This document shows positions 6,515-7,888 of a stretch of DNA of 7,888 nucleotides, piece after piece. How positions within the stretch are numbered: the stretch's first letter is position 1; the number at the start of each line of letters is the position of its first letter. The translations under genes were made by a program, and so were the position numbers. Origin of the DNA: Aestuariivirga sp. (lineage in GTDB: Bacteria > Pseudomonadota > Alphaproteobacteria > Rhizobiales > Aestuariivirgaceae); assembly GCA_020252385.1 (NCBI GenBank), contig JADCDC010000423.1, positions 1-7,888 of the forward strand, in the 5' to 3' direction. A model generated the notes under the pieces. It was not told where the DNA came from and searched no databases. It saw only the letters and a list, made by a program, of their open reading frames with translations.

Positions 6515-7888
6515 TCAGGCGTCCACCCCGCCGGAGGCCTCTTCGGCCTCGGGCTCGACCGGGGCCTCGATCCAGCCGGCCCTGATGCGGGCCTTCATGA
6601 TCAGGTCATTGGCCTCGTCGGTCGCCACCTCGAGGTCCGAGAGGGCGCCCTTGTGCTTCACTGCACCCCCGGCCTTGCGCTCGGTCCAGCCGATGAGCTC
6701 GTCGGTGGCGCAGCCCGCGAGGTCTTCGACCGACTTGATGCCGGCCTCGCCCAAGGCCACCAGCATGGCGGGGGTCAGGCCCTCGATCTCCTTCAGCTCG
6801 TCGAGCACGCCCAGTTCGATGCGCCGCGCATCGAGTTCGGCGGCTTCCCGCTCCAGATATTCCCGGGCACGGTTCTGCAGCTCTTCCGCCGTCTGCTCGT
6901 CGAGACCCTCGATCGAGGCGATATCGCGGAGTTCGACATAGGCCACCTCCTCGACATTGGCGAAGCCCTCGGAAGCGAGGAGCTGGGCCAGCGTCTCGTC
7001 GACGTCGAGCGCCGAGACGAAGAGCTCGGTCCTCGCCGCGAATTCCTTCTGGCGGCGCTCGGATTCCTCGGCCTCCGTCATGATGTCGATGTCCCAGCCG
7101 GTGAGCTGGGAGGCAAGCCGCACATTCTGGCCGCGCCGCCCGATGGCAAGCGAGAGCTGCTCGTCCGGCACGACGACCTCGATCCTCTCGGACTCCTCGT
7201 CGAGCACGACCTTGGAGACTTCGGCAGGTGCCAGCGCGTTCACCACGAAGGAGGCGACGTCCTGCGTCCACTGGATGATGTCGATCTTCTCGCCCTGGAG
7301 TTCGTTCACCACAGCCTGGACACGGCTGCCGCGCATGCCCACACAGGCGCCGACCGGATCGATCGAGCCGTCCTTGGAGCGGACCGCGATCTTGGCACGG
7401 CTTCCGGGATCGCGCGCGACCGCCACGACCTCGACGACACCGTCATAGATTTCCGGCACTTCCTGGCCGAACAGGCGGGCCATGAATTCGGGATGCGTGC
7501 GGGAGAGGAATATCTGGGGCCCGCGCTGCTCGCGCCTGACGTCATAGACATAAGCGCGCACCCGGTCGCCGGGGCGGAAGGTCTCGCGCGGCAGCGATTC
7601 GTCGCGCCGGATGATGCCTTCGCCACGGCCCAGGTCGACGATGACGTTGCCGTATTCGACGCGCTTCACCGCGCCATTCACGATCTCGCCGATCCGGTCC
7701 TTGAACTCGGCATACATGCGGTCGCGCTCGGCGTCGCGCACCTTCTGCACGATGACCTGCTTGGCGTTCTGCGCGGCGATGCGGCCGAACTCGATGGGCG
7801 GCAGCGATTCGGCGATCTGGTCGCCGATGCTGGCGGCGGGGTTCCTCCGCTGCGCCTCGGCAAGGCCGATCTGGGTGGCGTCGTTCTC
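6515..7888 (-). CDS. nusA: Transcription termination/antitermination factor NusA (5' end outside window)
   Basis: NusA binds RNA polymerase and nascent RNA, modulating pausing, intrinsic and Rho termination, and antitermination of rRNA operons. The 457 visible residues lack roughly the first 80, judged against E. coli NusA. In visible numbering, the end of the N-terminal domain is residues 1-50, including the family stretch QNAKQVIVQKVRDAER. The S1 domain is about 66-133. Tandem KH domains follow, with GMRG at 184-187 inside DPVGACVGMRGSRVQAV and GRRG at 250-253 inside AIGRRGQNVRLASQL. Two C-terminal helix-hairpin-helix-type repeats (about 299-349 and 364-442) precede an acidic tail ending GGVDA. 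The reading frame stays open to the window edge, so the GTG at 7750 is internal and not the start. The second C-terminal repeat looks longer than in E. coli (about 400-425). It is the first gene of the cluster seen here; rimP commonly lies upstream in relatives but is not visible. The identification is secure. Confidence 0.97.
   Translation of the reverse strand, partial: ENDATQIGLAEAQRRNPAASIGDQIAESLPPIEFGRIAAQNAKQVIVQKVRDAERDRMYAEFKDRIGEIVNGAVKRVEYGNVIVDLGRGEGIIRRDESLPRETFRPGDRVRAYVYDVRREQRGPQIFLSRTHPEFMARLFGQEVPEIYDGVVEVVAVARDPGSRAKIAVRSKDGSIDPVGACVGMRGSRVQAVVNELQGEKIDIIQWTQDVASFVVNALAPAEVSKVVLDEESERIEVVVPDEQLSLAIGRRGQNVRLASQLTGWDIDIMTEAEESERRQKEFAARTELFVSALDVDETLAQLLASEGFANVEEVAYVELRDIASIEGLDEQTAEELQNRAREYLEREAAELDARRIELGVLDELKEIEGLTPAMLVALGEAGIKSVEDLAGCATDELIGWTERKAGGAVKHKGALSDLEVATDEANDLIMKARIRAGWIEAPVEPEAEEASGGVDA

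Noticed and set aside
5352..6941. 529-codon open frame on the plus strand crossing three genes
   Set aside because: It runs antisense through infB, ylxR and nusA. The Ser/Arg/Ala-rich product is typical of shadow frames, and no ribosome binding site or family motif supports it.
1..7888. Search for CRISPR arrays, tRNA/rRNA genes, transposases, toxin-antitoxin or defence genes
   Set aside because: None seen. The coding space is fully explained by seven conserved housekeeping genes, and the only dispersed-type repeat is the one at 2779-2857.

Overview
This window is one stretch of the conserved bacterial transcription/translation operon, read entirely on the minus strand. In transcription order, from high to low coordinates, it runs nusA (5' part beyond the window) - ylxR - infB - rbfA - truB - rpsO - pnp (3' part beyond the window). 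GC content is high and every identified gene points the same way. The gene order, the YlxR protein carrying a C-terminal L7Ae-like half, the alphaproteobacterial type of IF2 N-terminus and the PNPase sequence all suggest an alphaproteobacterium. The PNPase and YlxR sequences read most like Hyphomicrobiales (Rhizobiales) or a neighbouring order; that placement rests on remembered family sequences, not on a search.

Layout. Positions 7888-6515 hold NusA from late in its N-terminal domain to its stop. Positions 6473-5874 hold ylxR, which probably starts at TTG and overlaps the infB start by 8 nt. Positions 5881-3263 hold IF2. rbfA (3254-2871) follows after 8 nt. A 102-nt spacer then carries a 79-nt palindromic intergenic repeat made of two hairpins. 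truB (2768-1857) follows, then rpsO (1831-1562) after 25 nt. The 171-nt rpsO-pnp gap holds two perfect stem-loops. pnp runs from 1390 to the window edge, with 463 codons visible. No gap without a gene exceeds 171 nt.

How the genes work together. NusA paces RNA polymerase and serves in antitermination. YlxR is a small RNA-binding protein. IF2 delivers initiator tRNA, RbfA matures the 30S subunit, TruB makes pseudouridine 55 in tRNA, S15 nucleates the 30S platform, and PNPase degrades and processes RNA. The set links transcription, ribosome assembly, initiation and RNA turnover.

The coding content is ordinary housekeeping, and I found no sign of a new defence, mobile or biosynthetic system. 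The points worth a second look lie in the gene junctions: the repeat between rbfA and truB with paired base changes, hairpins placed 10-11 nt before two start codons that lack a visible Shine-Dalgarno sequence, the paired stem-loops before pnp, and the uncertain ylxR start.
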